Shown piece by piece: positions 47,869-61,100 of a stretch of 64,000 bases of DNA (positions are counted from its first letter, which is position 1; the number at the start of each line of letters is the position of its first letter). Origin of the DNA: Ptychodera flava (Eukaryota; Hemichordata; Enteropneusta; Ptychoderidae); the NCBI RefSeq assembly GCF_041260155.1, contig NC_091940.1, forward strand, positions 4,348,501-4,412,500, given 5' to 3'. The notes under the pieces were generated by a model. That model ran no database searches and had not been told where the DNA came from. It saw only the letters and a program-made list of their open reading frames with translations. A program made the position numbers and the translations under genes.

Positions 47869-48565
47869 CGCGCGCCCGTTATTCTATGGTATTCTATGCC
47901 GCCAAGTATTTATTTTCATCGCATACGACACGATTGGATTTGTTAATTTTCATCACTCCTGTGTGATCATACATCCGGGTAATTCGGCTGATGGCTCCTT
48001 CCAATATTCTAACTTGAGTGGCTGAAAATAACCATCGTTCTTCAGTAGCTGATTTGGAGAATCACTACATGCATCATATAAAGGCTTAACAGCACACGTT
48101 TGGTAAGTTTTGTCCCTCTGACACGTTTGTGACGTAAGATATGTTTGTAGTTCTAGGCAATTCTAGTTCTAATTCCAGAAATTCTAAACCTAATTCTAGG
48201 AAACCTTCAGCGGCCACCAGTGGCTCTGAAGACGAAATATTCACCTCTTCCCATCAATATCTGACCAAAAAAACAGTGTGATGCCGGGTTTGAAATAAGA
48301 CCATCTACGTATATGCACATACTGGATGTCATCCAATCAATGTTCAAAGATTGTAACAGATAGATTTGTACTGCTAAAATATGATACAAAATGATATACA
48401 AAACAAATAATACAATTAATGTTCAACTAGTAAAAGCTATAAGGACAAAATTTCTTATGACTTTTGTCGCTGAACTGGAAAGCACATGTACCAGTAAACA
48501 ATTTTAATATCGACATTTCAGCTTCGTGTTTTTTGAATAGAATAAGATTTTAAATCCTCGCTTAC

Positions 48566-48718
48566 ATTGTGAATCTTCCACGATCCATCCAATCCATGCC
48601 ATTGGGTGTCCTCCAAACGTTATAGCCCTCTCTTGCTTTAATTCCGACCAGGCTAAAACTGTAACCCTGCTCGCGCCGGATATTTTTGGAACACCGAAAC
48701 AGAGCTGCCTCAAGTTGT
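48566..48718 (-). CDS. Candidate orphan exon, 153 nt
   Basis: The segment is bounded by a good acceptor (TATATTTTCTCAG) and a donor GTAAGC. It is open in two frames, reading either SLVGIKAREGYNVWRT or VPKISGASRVTVLAWSEL. Length, splice sites and composition are exon-like, but I recognise no domain and see no partner exon. Confidence 0.25.
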
Positions 48719-48779
48719 CTGAGAAAATATACACAAACCTTGATATTACATCACAAAAAACATTCACTTGTTATATACA

Positions 48780-50120
48780 TGAAAATACAAAAGGGACATA
48801 GTTTCCATCAATGTTGTAAGCTTTCACTCAGCTCTTTTGTATAAACTACCCATGAAACAAGTGTTTCATGTTCACGTCAACAACATTTTGTACTAGTTGG
48901 ATTGTAAATATATTCAACAAGTTGTCAAAGTACAAGTAAAAACATCTAATTACAGTATATAAATAGAATTTACTGTTTCTAACATTTTCCTTTTGTTAAG
49001 AAGTATTATAATCTCCTGTACTGAATATTCTATTCCAGCAAGTGTTATAAAAATTGTAGCATCGAGATACAATTACTCATTGTATCAATGGTTACATCAA
49101 ACTTCCTCGATTTGTTTGTATGATACCTGCCACTGGTCATCAGAGTAACTGCATACAAGGGATTATCTTACCAGACCAAGTCACCCATCACACCAATGGA
49201 GTAGTAGTGTAGTGGTCCGATGCATTTTACTTTAACAACCAGTTACTAACATTTTGAGTAAGAGATTATGCAATCAAAACAGTTATTTCACATTCTTCAA
49301 TCTGGACAAAGCGTTGTCAAACATATATCCCTATTGTACCAATAATATGGGAGATATTACTTGGGCAGTCAACGGGGTATTCATGGAACTAATTATAAAC
49401 TAAATGCGTTCCCGTATTTCAGTGTTTGTAGTGGGTGCAATTATCTCTATACTTACATGTTTTTTCTTTCTGATATTTCACTTAAATATCCAAATGTTCA
49501 ATGACTAATTCATATGACAACATGCAAACTCCTCAAACGTGTCCGATGGAAGTCTCGTCGTGATCAACATCATGCACAACCATTCAAAAGATACATGCAA
49601 AATTTCAAAATGTCGTTCAAATGCAAATTTTAAATTATACAACATCAAGCTGTGACTTATTCGATAGTGTGGACAACATTTGTACCAATATTTGTACCAT
49701 CAACTTGGATGCGGTGATCGTGTATAAAAAACAGAATTGAAAACTTTGCTGAGTATGCGAATTGGCTGACAAGAAACTGCTAACTGTCTTTCGCTTCTGT
49801 GATACCTTTGGATGAGATCAATATCTTTAGCAAGTTTTACCAACTTTGGTCCATTCCTCCTATACACATGTCATGTGACTGTAAAATTTTCCGAAGTATA
49901 GAAGTAAGCAACATCCTTGACATGAAACTGCTAGATGACCTTGAAAACTATAGGTCACATGTTTGCAGGATGAATACGTGATCTGATCTGATGCAGACAT
50001 ATAGATCACGTGTTTAGCTCACGTGACCAGCTCACATGTCAGCTGGAAATTGTTCACAGGCGGCTTTTCTGCAGGGTGGGTATTTTGTCTCTTCTCATCA
50101 TGATTTGAAATTTTATTGTA
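48780..50120. other. No supported gene; diverged repeat near 49560-49720
   Basis: The stretch AACCATTCAAAAGATACATG then AAAATTTCAAAATGTC reappears in diverged, inverted form near 52340-52400, so this is part of a dispersed repeat. I see nothing else here. Confidence 0.4.
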
Positions 50121-50129
50121 TTTGAGACG

Positions 50130-50320
50130 GGAAACTTTTGAAAAGGCCAGCAGGTGAGCAGGCATGTGTTCTGAAAGGGAAATGAATTCTATCAGAGGGA
50201 TGTCACATTAACCACTGTGATCCTAATACTATAGGAATGTTAATTTTTGCCATGTTCTGAAAAACATTTTTCATTATCTTTGTCGTATTAGCATAATTTG
50301 CACTGTGTATTGTTCATCAC

Positions 50321-50353
<33 letters not shown>

Positions 50354-50856
50354 GTATTGTCTCTTCCATCAGTTTTAACTGTACATGACGTCCAATTCTG
50401 CGGTCAGTGACAAGAAACGTATCATACAGCTGTTCATGGTTTGTCTGTCCACTTGTCAGAATGTCTTCATGTTTGAGTTCTGAGTTCGTGGATTTATTAT
50501 CATTCGGACATTTTCCCCCAATTGAGATAAAAAATACGATCATTGTATACTTTCAGTCTTTCTCCTAGTCGACAAAATCATTCTGAACACATGTCCCTTT
50601 GTACACATTCGTATGATAGCCCATAGAAATTTTCTCATCTAAATCTTTTATATTTACTGCCAGTGAATATCAAATGTTGCATTTATGCTTAAATATCAAA
50701 TTTACCTTAAAATTCTTACCATTATGGTGTGAGACTAGACATTCTCTCGAGTCAGGGGTTTCTCACTAGTCAGCGATGAGAAATATAAACATACGTCGTA
50801 GCGCTACGAGTGGTGATAATTTCTAATTACACCGGTGGGAATAGGGTAGCCATACT
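50130..50856. repeat. Recent tandem duplication, copy 1 (about 727 bp)
   Basis: It starts GGAAACTTTTGAAAAGGCCA and ends before the next GGAAACTTTTGAAAAGG. Copy 2 follows directly and is nearly identical. It carries an 89-residue frame on the - strand. Confidence 0.9.
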
Positions 50857-51046
50857 GGAAACTTTTGAAAAGGTCAGCAGGTGAGCAGGCATGTGTTCTG
50901 AAAGGGAAAGAATTCTATCAGAGGGATGTCACATTAACCACTGTGATCCTAATACTATAGGAATGTTAATTTTTGCCATGTTCTGAAAAACATTTTTCAT
51001 TATCTTTGTCGTATTAGCATAATTTGCACTGTGTATTGTTCATCAC

Positions 51047-51082
<36 letters not shown>

Positions 51083-51588
51083 GTATTGTCTCTTCCATCA
51101 GTTTTAACTGTACATGACGTCCAATTCTGCGGTCAGTGACAAGAAACGTATCATACAGCTGTTCATGGTTTGTCTGTCCACTTGTCAGAATGTCTTCATG
51201 TTTGAGTTCTGAGTTCGTGGATTTATTATCATTCGGACATTTTCCCCCAATTGAGATAAAAAATACGATCATTGTATACTTTCAGTCTTTCTCCTAGTCG
51301 ACAAAATCATTCTGAACACATGTCCCTTTGTACACATTCGTATGATAGCCCCATAGAAATTTTCTCATCTAAATCTTTTATATTTACTGCCAGTGAATAT
51401 CAAATGTTGCATTTATGCTTAAATATCAAATTTACCTTAAAATTCGTACCATTATTGGTGAGACTAGACATTCTCTCGAGTCAGAGGTTTCTCACTAGTC
51501 AGCGGTGAGAAATATAAACATACGTCGTAGCGCTACGAGTGATGATAATTTCTAATTACACCGGTGGGAATGGGGTAGCCATACTGGA
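50857..51588. repeat. Recent tandem duplication, copy 2
   Basis: It differs from copy 1 by a few substitutions, single-base indels (for example GGGAAATGAATTC against GGGAAAGAATTC) and one extra ATC triplet. Confidence 0.9.
51000..51272 (-). CDS. Unidentified open frame retained in both duplicate copies
   Basis: The frame reads MIVFFISIGGKCPNDNKS, then HEQLYDTFLVTDRRIGRHVQ, an Asp run, and GDEQYTVQIMLIRQR-stop. The copy at 50274-50543 is the same except for one Asp. The ATC repeat differs by one full triplet, so both frames stay open. It has no recognised domain and could be a duplicated exon or simply young duplicate DNA. Confidence 0.25.
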
Positions 51589-52661
51589 TTCTCATCAAAG
51601 GCTTTACTTCTCACCGATGGTCGATCAGTGTGAATATTTTTTTTCGCCAGGTAGTGGCTAGAATGACAGTAAAGTAAAATCATTGATGAGAAAGTGGCAC
51701 CTCCTCATTATAGTCTCATATTTTTTCTATAGTGTGTTGACATCCAGATAAACTGAAACTTTTACTTCTGTGTGTGTCTACTACCCGTCCAAATAAATGA
51801 GGTAAACAGTTTCAGGTTACATTGAAAATTGATAGTGTGGGATCACACATAATTGATAGAGAAATATATAGCAGCAATTTGTAATTGGCGCTCTTTTGAC
51901 AAAGTTCTTGTTATGTTTGGTAAAACTCCAGATCGCTTTTCAGAAATTACTGAATTCTGGTTTTCATTGTTCTGGAGATTTAAATATCTAATTGACACTT
52001 GTTCAGTTTTCGATAACATTATGGAAAACTTGATATACGTATGATATTCTGCTTTGTTGTCAAATCTTACTTGAAATGACCACCCCAGCTACGCGTTTAC
52101 GTGATTTCGAATCAAGTTACTTAGTTGATATTGTACTATTCGTAAATGATTCAAGGTCAGATCTTGTCGGTACTCTATCGTGTCAATGTCAATGTCACAT
52201 TTGATGAGCTGTGTTGGTAACTATTTGGTCATTGAAACTTAATGTACCCTCGGTACAAATATTGTTTATACTATTAAACAACGCATCAGTAAAATAAAAC
52301 ACATATTGCAAGTTAATTTCAAATAATTTGCAATTAGAATATGTTAGTGAAATTTTGAAATTTTTCATGTATCTCTGGAATGGCTGCATCCAATTTGCTG
52401 AATTTGGTGGGTGATGTTGATCATAACAATAGCGGATCGGGTACATTGAAAGAATTTTCCATTTTCATGTCAATTATTGGTGGCATATTCTATTTTCAGT
52501 ATGACCTAAACTTCAGGTTTGTGGGAAAATTTCTCAGAAAACGAGTGTCCGTTTACAGACACTTGCTTACACAACATACACTTAATGCGGCAGCATATTC
52601 ACTTTAAATGTCTTTCTTTTTCTGCCTGTCTCAATCCCTCCCTTTCCCACCCCTTAGTCTA

Positions 52662-52783
<122 letters not shown>

Positions 52784-53535
52784 AACATGTGGTATAATCT
52801 CTGACTAAAGAACGTTTCCATATTTTTACTAACTGTTCGGATTCGATATTCTGTTCGTTCAGAAAATCACAGTGTTTTTATGTTTGTTGTTGCTGAGCGG
52901 TTATTGACTAAAAGCTATAAGGGTACCATGTTCATTTTGCTAGGGTTGCCGTCCTTGAAGAAACGATGCCATATTTCAGCTACAGTTACGATTGTCTTTC
53001 GTTTTAATACCGATACATTGAATGATACATTTTACAAAGAGAGCGTTTTTACAAAACAAAGTTATAAAGTTTTTCCCTAATTTTATAATTAAATTTCATG
53101 AAATTAGCATCGTCGTTTTACAACAAGGCCAAAGTATCTGTGACAAACGGAAATGTTATAACACAAAGAATCCACTGTTGTGGGATATCAGACTTGGAAT
53201 TTATCATTGCTCTGGGTGATCAGACCTACAGTATATTATTCATCGCCCATAAAAATTCACACATAGTCAAGAATAGCACTCGCATTTGCCATTTTGTGTT
53301 ACTCATGGTCACTTCATGTATAAACAAAATGCAAAACAAAAAAGTAAGATCGACGAATCCAAGCTTCTTCTTCATATCGTGTGAAATAATTCATACTTTA
53401 CTCGCTTTCATTTGTCAATTTCGTATTTCATAAAGATCAGTTATTAACAACAACAATACTTTCAACCTAGCCTACGATGGAACAGATGACACAAGTAATG
53501 ATGTCATTTCTATAGTATCTAACAGCAAAAGAAAC

Positions 53536-53840
53536 TGAAAGCTTTGACATACAGTACAGCAAAATCACCCTTGCCATTAATGATAAAATAAACACAGATA
53601 TTAGGCAATGCATGAACAGGCAAAGTTTTTGTATCTTTACGTGCATTGCATATGGACTATATTTGAAATAACGATGTTCAGTTGTGCGGTATTCAGTAAA
53701 ATTATTTTAAATATTAACAAACTTTAGGACTTTTGTCATGAAGGTAAAACATAGAAGCGATCATACATGAGACGGAGCAACTCTGAAAGCTGATGTACTA
53801 GCGTTTCATTTATTCCATGGAACGCCGATCAGAACTCAAT
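53536..53840. repeat. Dispersed repeat, copy 1
   Basis: It shares AATAAACACAGATAT, GGCAAAGTTTTTGTATC, TAGGACTT.(C/T)GTCATGA and GGCGGAGCAACTCTGAAA-like blocks, in order, with 62430-62720. Confidence 0.65.
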
Positions 53841-54707
53841 ACGTGAGCTTTCAATGGTTTTCAGCGGCAAGTTGATGCAGTCATTTTCCTACCTCATGGT
53901 GGAAGTCACATCGGCATCGATGTATATTTGGTGTGTACCTATATACGTCGCTCTATACATGGATAGAGAGGTAGATACGCATAGATAGATACATGGATAG
54001 AGAGGTAGATACGCATAGATAGATACATGTAGATGAGTGAACGGTAATTAATCTGTTTATTTTTGTTGATGTAAAATGTTATGTTTCTGCAGTCATTTCT
54101 GCCTTTAATTGTCTGTTGGTGGAATATTTGTGTGTCAAATTTAATCAATTATAAAGAATTTGGTGTTTATGGCCCCTCGACCTCGACAAATCTGATGATA
54201 TCTGTCATACGTTGGGATAATAGTTGGTACCCATGGTCTTTACTTTATGCCTCAATATAAATGCTATAAGTAATAGGATAACCATGGGGAATTCTCTAAT
54301 AACTTGTAGTCTCTGTGAGAAGCATAGGTACCGACGCGAGGAAGTCACGTTACGCACTGAAAGGCGACTCCAGAGAAGAGTCAATCATAGCATTTTGAAC
54401 ATCCTGTAGAGAACCGAAGCAATTAGTATCGTAATCACGTGGTGATGGTGAAGGTTTTCTAGGGCACAGCGTATTAAACATCACCAGTGCAACCAAACGT
54501 CAAACACAAACTCTTCTCACCTTCCTTTACTTGCCTTATCACTTTTGTTGTAATTTAACCCTTGAACAGCTAGCTCTCTGTGGGGCAAACGTCTATTTTA
54601 GTAGCAATAGTGAGACAGATCATTGTATAAGACCCAATCCATGTATTTGTGCTCATTTCACCTTTTTGAAGGAATTTCAACAATAGCATATTTTGATGGC
54701 CTTAGTT

Positions 54708-54816
<109 letters not shown>

Positions 54817-55192
54817 CACAATGCTAAAGCTTTATGGAATATACCAACTCCAAACTTCTGAGTGACTCTTTTATCTTTTCACACAATACCTGAACATCAT
54901 CTGCTTTATAACGACTAACTCTCATCCTACTTTGGACCCCTCTGTTACAGGTAATCATTTTTCTGCTACGGGTGGTCCTGTAAACCTCCATTTGTATGAT
55001 TGCATTGCAGAATTCACAGCTATCATGCTTGAGCAGTTGAATGATCCGCCAACATATATTTCAAAGGCAGACAACAACCGAAGAGTTTACTCCAAGATAA
55101 TGTCCATTTCTTAATGAAAAAGGTCACTAGTAGCAGAGAGGAGATAAAAAATATTATGAGAATATTTGGTGTCCTCGGCTTACTTTTTGAGA

Positions 55193-55198
<6 letters not shown>

Positions 55199-55276
<78 letters not shown>
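55199..55276. repeat. (CT)n microsatellite
   Basis: A CT run of about 78 bp. Confidence 0.95.
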
Positions 55277-55280
<4 letters not shown>

Positions 55281-56338
55281 ATGTACATACACACACTAAC
55301 ACACATGTACAACTAATTCACAAGGATAGAGCAACTTGCGTTCCCAATAATTAGTTTCGTATGGGCTTCACAGGACCGCGTAACCATGGAAACCGGTCAG
55401 TACATCCTTCACCGGCCCGCTAACTCCCCGGATGTTTCCTCAAATCAATGCACTGATTTTCACTCACATCGAGGCATGTAATAATATATAATGTGACACC
55501 ACTACGTTTACAACTGCATGTAAATGCTTGCAGAACAGAAATTTCTTTCTGTGTCTGCAGGTTGAAAGTAGATCATTTCTCGCTTTGTTTGGGATCATAT
55601 CAGTGTTCTCTTGTTGTTAGTCAAGTACTGGCTTTTTTGAGTGATGACATGATTTTTATGTTCGACATACAACTGCCAGTTCCGCTGACTTGCAATTGGA
55701 ATGTAAACTGGTTTATTCTTGTAAAAATAGTTGTTTATCCAGCTTAACTTCGGTATCTCGATTTCGAGCTCTGATCTTAATATGAAGTTACTTTCTTTTG
55801 CTTGCATCCTTAGTTGCACTCTGTTCTTACTATGAACGGCATTGGGGCCCGTTCAACATTACGATAAAAAATCTACGGAAAGCCTGTCTAAGCCCGTCAA
55901 GTTGGTATGTTCATTGCTGATCAGTGTAAGAATTTTTTCACTCTTTAATACTCTTCATGAATTTGCTTTCCTGTTTTATAAGCATATTCTCTGCCCTGCA
56001 TTTATAAATTAGTTTAAAAGTGCCATCCAAACTTTACATGCTAATTTTGCTTTTCTCTGTGTCCTCACAGTATCGATTATTCCTCCCCACCGTTCATATC
56101 TTATTATCCTTAATCTAATTTGTACATCTTACAAAAATCGTTCACATAAATTTGTCCATGTACAGCCTTATTTCTAAATAATTCTCTTCTTGATCAAAAG
56201 GGCCACATGAGAGTATAAAGCGCAAAAAGCAGCGACCTGCTCGCTGATAAAATGAAACTACATCGAGGTTAACTGAGCTCTTTAACCTAGAAAAACCCAC
56301 TACGGTTCCATATAGTCTGCCGTAACAGCATATTGACA

Positions 56339-56497
56339 GCGAGAAAAAACACAAAATTTCGCTGCTTGATTACGAGAATTTTGCTTCGCTCAGATTCATG
56401 GCGAGAAAATAGATTCTCGCCCATTGAGTGCGAGAAAAAAAATGAAATTTCGCAGCCAGCATTCTCGCAAAAGAGCGAGCAAGTGTCCATTTCTCGC
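56339..56497. promoter_or_regulatory. Cluster of six GCGAGAA / TTCTCGC motifs
   Basis: Exact heptamers occur near 56339, 56401, 56414, 56430, 56462 and 56491 in both orientations, including one palindromic pair GGCGAGAAAATAGATTCTCG. The spacing is irregular, so this is not a tandem repeat. It could be a transcription-factor site cluster or a decayed fold-back. Confidence 0.4.
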
Positions 56498-56979
56498 TAT
56501 TTTCTTGCAATTATTATCTACTAGTGCGAGGCGATTAAATGATCTCCTCGATACTACCTCAAACAGTCACCTATAAGGTACCACAGTCCCTTGTGGAGGG
56601 ACCGTGAAGGTGCCCTGACGATGTTAGATGAGCCTCATAGCCGATGATAGAGATAACAATAAACATTTTTATGCATCTTGTGGATTCAGTGGATTCTACA
56701 GTCAACACGAACAATATGAAATCCAGTCAACCATTGAAGTGCGTGATCTTATGTAGAAGACAATAAGGGAGCCTTCAGTAATTACAGGGGGGCGGGGGAA
56801 TTTCGCGCACACCTGTACCGTAAAAAATGACCCTCCCCTATCCTCCTGCCTAAAATGTGACCCTCCCCCTTATCCGACATTCTAAAACTCGACCCCCCCC
56901 CCCAAACCACTGCGGTATTCTCCCCAGGAATAACTGAAACAGTATCAGCTAATTTACATCACTTTTTGCTTTTTATTTT

Positions 56980-58197
56980 TTGCACATTTATCACTTTGTC
57001 AAGAATTGTAGACAAAGTGGTATGAGAGGAGGAGGTGTCGCAGCATATGTACACAGTTCCTTGAATTTCACAGTTTTAAATGGGGTTGATTTACCTTTCA
57101 GTGAATGTCTTTGGTTAGAATTTCACCTGAGTTCTGGAAAATTTACTTTAGGGATTATTTACAGAAAACCGGGTTCATGCATCAATGCTTTCCAATGTGC
57201 TTTGTATAATTATCTTTTGAACAGAAATTCAACAAACTCAAAATATCTCCTTGTTGGCGATTTTAATATTGACTTTGATAGCCACGATTCGCCACCGATA
57301 AGAAATTATTTTAATACGCTTGCTTCACTTAATTTCCGTCAAATTATTGATATTCCCACACGTGTTACTGCAACCACTTCTACTATCATAGACCATGCTT
57401 ACTGTAATTTTACAAACCACTTCATTCACTCTGGCACCATTAGCACTGATATTACAGATCACTTGCCTATTTTCACCTTTATTGAAAATATTGACAATAT
57501 TTTTACCAGGGATAAGCCTTCTTTTTCAAGAGATTATTCACGTTATAGTATCCATAAGTTTCATGAAATTTTAGCAAACACTGACTGGTCAGATGTGTAT
57601 CATCTAACTGATGTCAATTCTGCATATAATTTATTTAGTTCTATTTTTGATAAGGCATGCACTCAAGTGGCTCCACTTTGTTTTGCGAAAAAAAGATCAA
57701 ATGTCCCGAAAAAGCCTTGGATTACGCATGCCCTCCTAAACTCCATCAAGCATAAGCATCGTCTTTACTCTAGACTGATCAAGAGCAACTTTGAGCCTGT
57801 TCTCCATAACCATTACAGACGTTACGCAAATCTCCTGACAAAGCTTATTAAGACGTCAAAGAAGACCTACTATTCAAATAAAATCAAGCAAAATCACGGT
57901 AATTCATCCAAGCTATGGAGTACTATCAACGAGTTGACTGGGAAAGTTCACACCAATCGCACAAGGCTACCAAAACACCTGGATATCAGAAACAGTAACA
58001 ATGTTACAGAGACTATCTCTGATCCACAGCAAATTTCTCACTGTCTCAACAGTTTTTTCTCTCAAATAGGTTGCGATCTAGCCAGTAAAATTAACAGTTC
58101 TGTCAATTACACTTCTTTCCTAGGTCCTTCAAACCAACATTCTTTCTTTCTTCTCCAGTTTCTAGAGAAGATACTGAGGCTGAGTTACGAAATTTAG
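56980..58197 (+). CDS. LINE endonuclease and linker region (5'-truncated)
   Basis: The frame reads MRGGGVAAYVHSSLNF, then LLVGDFNIDF, TTSTIIDHAYCN and DITDHLPIF. These are the middle and C-terminal motifs of an apurinic/apyrimidinic-type endonuclease (GDFN and S/TDHLP). A basic linker follows, ending ISHCLNSFFSQIGCDLASKI, which precedes RT in CR1/Jockey-group elements. The N-terminal strand with the first catalytic Asn and Glu is missing. The frame is lost near 58150 (the true continuation is REDTEAELRNLDQHKSCGHD one frame over), so ORF2 is broken. Confidence 0.88.
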   Translation: MHIYHFVKNCRQSGMRGGGVAAYVHSSLNFTVLNGVDLPFSECLWLEFHLSSGKFTLGIIYRKPGSCINAFQCALYNYLLNRNSTNSKYLLVGDFNIDFDSHDSPPIRNYFNTLASLNFRQIIDIPTRVTATTSTIIDHAYCNFTNHFIHSGTISTDITDHLPIFTFIENIDNIFTRDKPSFSRDYSRYSIHKFHEILANTDWSDVYHLTDVNSAYNLFSSIFDKACTQVAPLCFAKKRSNVPKKPWITHALLNSIKHKHRLYSRLIKSNFEPVLHNHYRRYANLLTKLIKTSKKTYYSNKIKQNHGNSSKLWSTINELTGKVHTNRTRLPKHLDIRNSNNVTETISDPQQISHCLNSFFSQIGCDLASKINSSVNYTSFLGPSNQHSFFLLQFLEKILRLSYEI

Positions 58198-58199
58198 AC

Positions 58200-59640
58200 C
58201 AACATAAATCATGTGGCCATGATTTCTTTACTGCACGCCTTCTACGTGACGCAGCCCCCTCATTAGCCACCCACTTGCATACATTATCAATTTATCTTTT
58301 GAAATGGGCGTTTTCCCAGATCAGCTGAAAATTGCCAAAGTTACACCCATTTACAAGAAAGGTTCTCCCTACAGTCCAAATAACTACCGGCCTATTTCTG
58401 TTCTTTCTTTATTCAGTAAAATAACTGAGAAAGCCGTCAATAGGCAACTGTTGTCATTTCTTGAGCGTTTCAATATCCTACATAAGGACCAATATGGGTT
58501 TAGAAAATCTTTCAGTACTAAACTTTCACTTATTGATTTAGTCGGTGATCTTTTTGCAGAATTTGAGAAAGGTAACTTTGTTCTTGGTATTTTTCTCGAT
58601 CTTACCAAAGCGTTCGATACCATAAACCACAAGATACTTCTTTCAAAACTTTCACACATTGGTATTCGGGGTCCTCCTTTAAACTGGTTCCATAGTTATT
58701 TGTCCAACAGACATCAATACGTTTCTGCAGCAGGATGCAACTCTTCTATTCTTCCTGTCAACTGTGGAGTCCCACAGGGATCTATCCTTGGCCCCATTTT
58801 GTTTCTTATCTATATTAATGACTTCCCGAACTGTTCTTCCTTCTTCAACTTTAAACTCTTTGCTGACGATTCAAATCTTTTCCACTCTTATAATAAACAG
58901 AGCTTTGATGTAAATCAGGCAAACGCAAACCTCATGGATGTTGAAAATTGGTGCAATGCAAACAAACTGACAATTAGCTACTCCAAAACCAACTACATGT
59001 TTCTTTCATCTCGTTATAATCCATTTAATAATACTGGTCAGTTAGGTATTAATAATGTTTTACTCGAAGAAGTCGCCAATACCAGTTATCTGGGAGTTGA
59101 CATTGATAAAAATATTACATGGAAACAACAGATTAAGAAGGTTCTTGATAAAATTGTTCCCAAGATTGGTATTATTTCCAAACTGAGGCATTATCTCCCC
59201 AAATCCACTCTGTTACTTCTTTACAATGCTCTTATTCTCCCACATATTTCATACTGTTTGGAAATAGGGGCAGTACTTACCGCTCATCTCTTGATTCAGT
59301 TTATAAGGCACAAAAGAAACTTGTTCGCATCATTTGTTTTAAGGATTCTTTTACTCATAGTAGGCCACTTTTTCAATCTCTCGGTATTCTTGACATTTAC
59401 AGCCAGTTTAAATACCAACTCTGTACATTTATTCATGATCTTTTTCACAACAGATTACCCAGACGTTTTGATGAGTATTTTTCTTTCCCACAACACCATT
59501 ACCAAACAAGATTAATTACAAAAAGGGATGTTCTCATCCCTAGAAGGAATTACACTTTGGGCAAATTTTCCTTTGACTATCACGGTGGCAAAATATGGAA
59601 TGAGATACCACATGATATTCGTAACATACCTAACTAGAAA
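58200..59640 (+). pseudogene. LINE reverse transcriptase, frameshifted (CR1/Jockey-like)
   Basis: The main frame (58304-59515) reads PIYKKGSPYSPNNYRPISVL, then GIFLDLTKAFDTINH (motif A Asp), GVPQGSILGPILFLIYIND (motif B) and KLFADDSN (motif C Asp-Asp), so the catalytic residues are intact. Breaks lie near 58285 and near 59265, after which another frame gives YKAQKKLVRIICFKDSF, FHNRLPRRFDEYF and PRRNYTLGKFSFDYHGG. At least three frameshifts in a well-preserved sequence suggest a fairly young but dead copy. Confidence 0.9.
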
Positions 59641-60115
59641 CGGCTTCAAAGCGAAATTAAAGATTACTTGATAACCAATCAGTGATCCACCAAATTTACC
59701 TTGCTACATTTTTTCTTTTTCTCCTTGTTACGTGTTTATTGTTCTTTCTGATAGCTCATTTTTTCGCCTCAGTTCTCCACATTAATCTGTTTTAGTCAGT
59801 ATACACTGTGCATTTTACCGTGCGTTAATTTACAAGTTTATTTTGTTTACTTATTGTAAAAGCCCTCTGTATTTTACGTTTGCTTACTTTCTGTACAGTT
59901 AAATGGGAAACAGATGATGCAAGCTTCACTTAAGCTTTTCTGTTTTCCAGCCATAGATCACATTCCAATGATTATATAGCATTACCTTTTCTGCAGAAAT
60001 GTCACTATTACATTTTTTTTTTAGATATATTTTAAATATCGCACCACTCTTGACATTCTGTACATAATACGTCGTATTTCTATGGCAAATAAACATAAAC
60101 ACATAACAATAGGTT
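59641..60115 (+). other. 3' UTR of the LINE
   Basis: AT-rich non-coding sequence after the LINE stop, ending near GGCAAATAAACATAAACACA. Harbinger-like sequence resumes at about 60130 with GAGGGGAGGG-type stretches. Confidence 0.5.
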
Positions 60116-60379
60116 CAATTGTTATGTAAGGGACAAATTACAGAGGGGAGGGCTGGTGTTTTTGGAGGGACAGTCGCAATTTATCACGCAAAATTTTTTT
60201 GGAAGAGATATGGTATCATACATTTGAGGGAGGGTCACCATATTTTGTGCAACTATAAGAAGGCAAGATGTGGCTGATTTAGTGCTTCATCCAAAAATAT
60301 CAAATCATAATACATAGAGTCTATCAGGCAAAATATTGACAATTTTCCCCTACAAAACATGCTATATCTGTATATTATA

Positions 60380-61100
60380 TATGTTTGATAATGTATTTAA
60401 ATCATTTGCTTGAGTTAGAAGTAAAATGTGCATTTTCGTACAAGAAATTGATTTCTAAATTTCATCTAAAAAGTTGGTTCACTATCCATGGTGTCTATGA
60501 TGAAACTATGAATAGTTCTTTCCCATACAAAAATAGGTAATTCCTTGCATTTGTGTACTCTTGATTATTGATATTAATGTTCTTGATTAGACTAGAGTGG
60601 TTACAAGTCTATGGTTGTGTAAGAAATTTGATTTTGGAATTTCACTGAAATGTGATTCACTATGCATGGCGGTCTATGATGAAACTATGGATAATTTTGT
60701 TTCAGCACAAAATTAGATAAATCTGTGCATTTATGTATGCTTGATTATTTACATTATTGTTCTTGATTAGACTAGAGTGGTTACAAGTCCAAGGTTGTCC
60801 AAAAAATTTGATTTTGGAATTTCCCCGAAATGTTGATTCAATATGCATGGCGGTCTATGATGAAACTATGAATAATTTTTTTTCAAATACAAAACTAGGT
60901 AAATCTGTGCATGTATGTGCGCTTGATTATTTATATTAATGTTTTTGATTAAACTAGAGTGGTTATAAGTCCATGGTTGTGCAAGAAATTCGATTTTGGA
61001 ATTTCACTGAAAAGTTGATTTACTGTACATGGTAGTCTATGAGAGAAATATGCACAATTTTTTCCAATATAAAACTAACAATATCTTTGCATTTATGTAC
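60380..61100. repeat. Tandem repeat, about 180-bp unit, four copies
   Basis: ATTAGACTAGAGTGGTTACA, then GAAATTTGATTTTGGAATTT and GGCGGTCTATGATGAAACTA repeat with spacing of about 180 bp (for example 60591, 60771, about 60953). It lies inside the Harbinger-like element. Confidence 0.85.

Noticed and set aside
54932..55114. 60-residue frame after an acceptor-like TCTGTTACAG
   Set aside because: Plausible composition, but no domain, no donor and no partner exon; too weak to list.
58384..58659. 91-residue - strand frame
   Set aside because: Antisense shadow of the reverse transcriptase.
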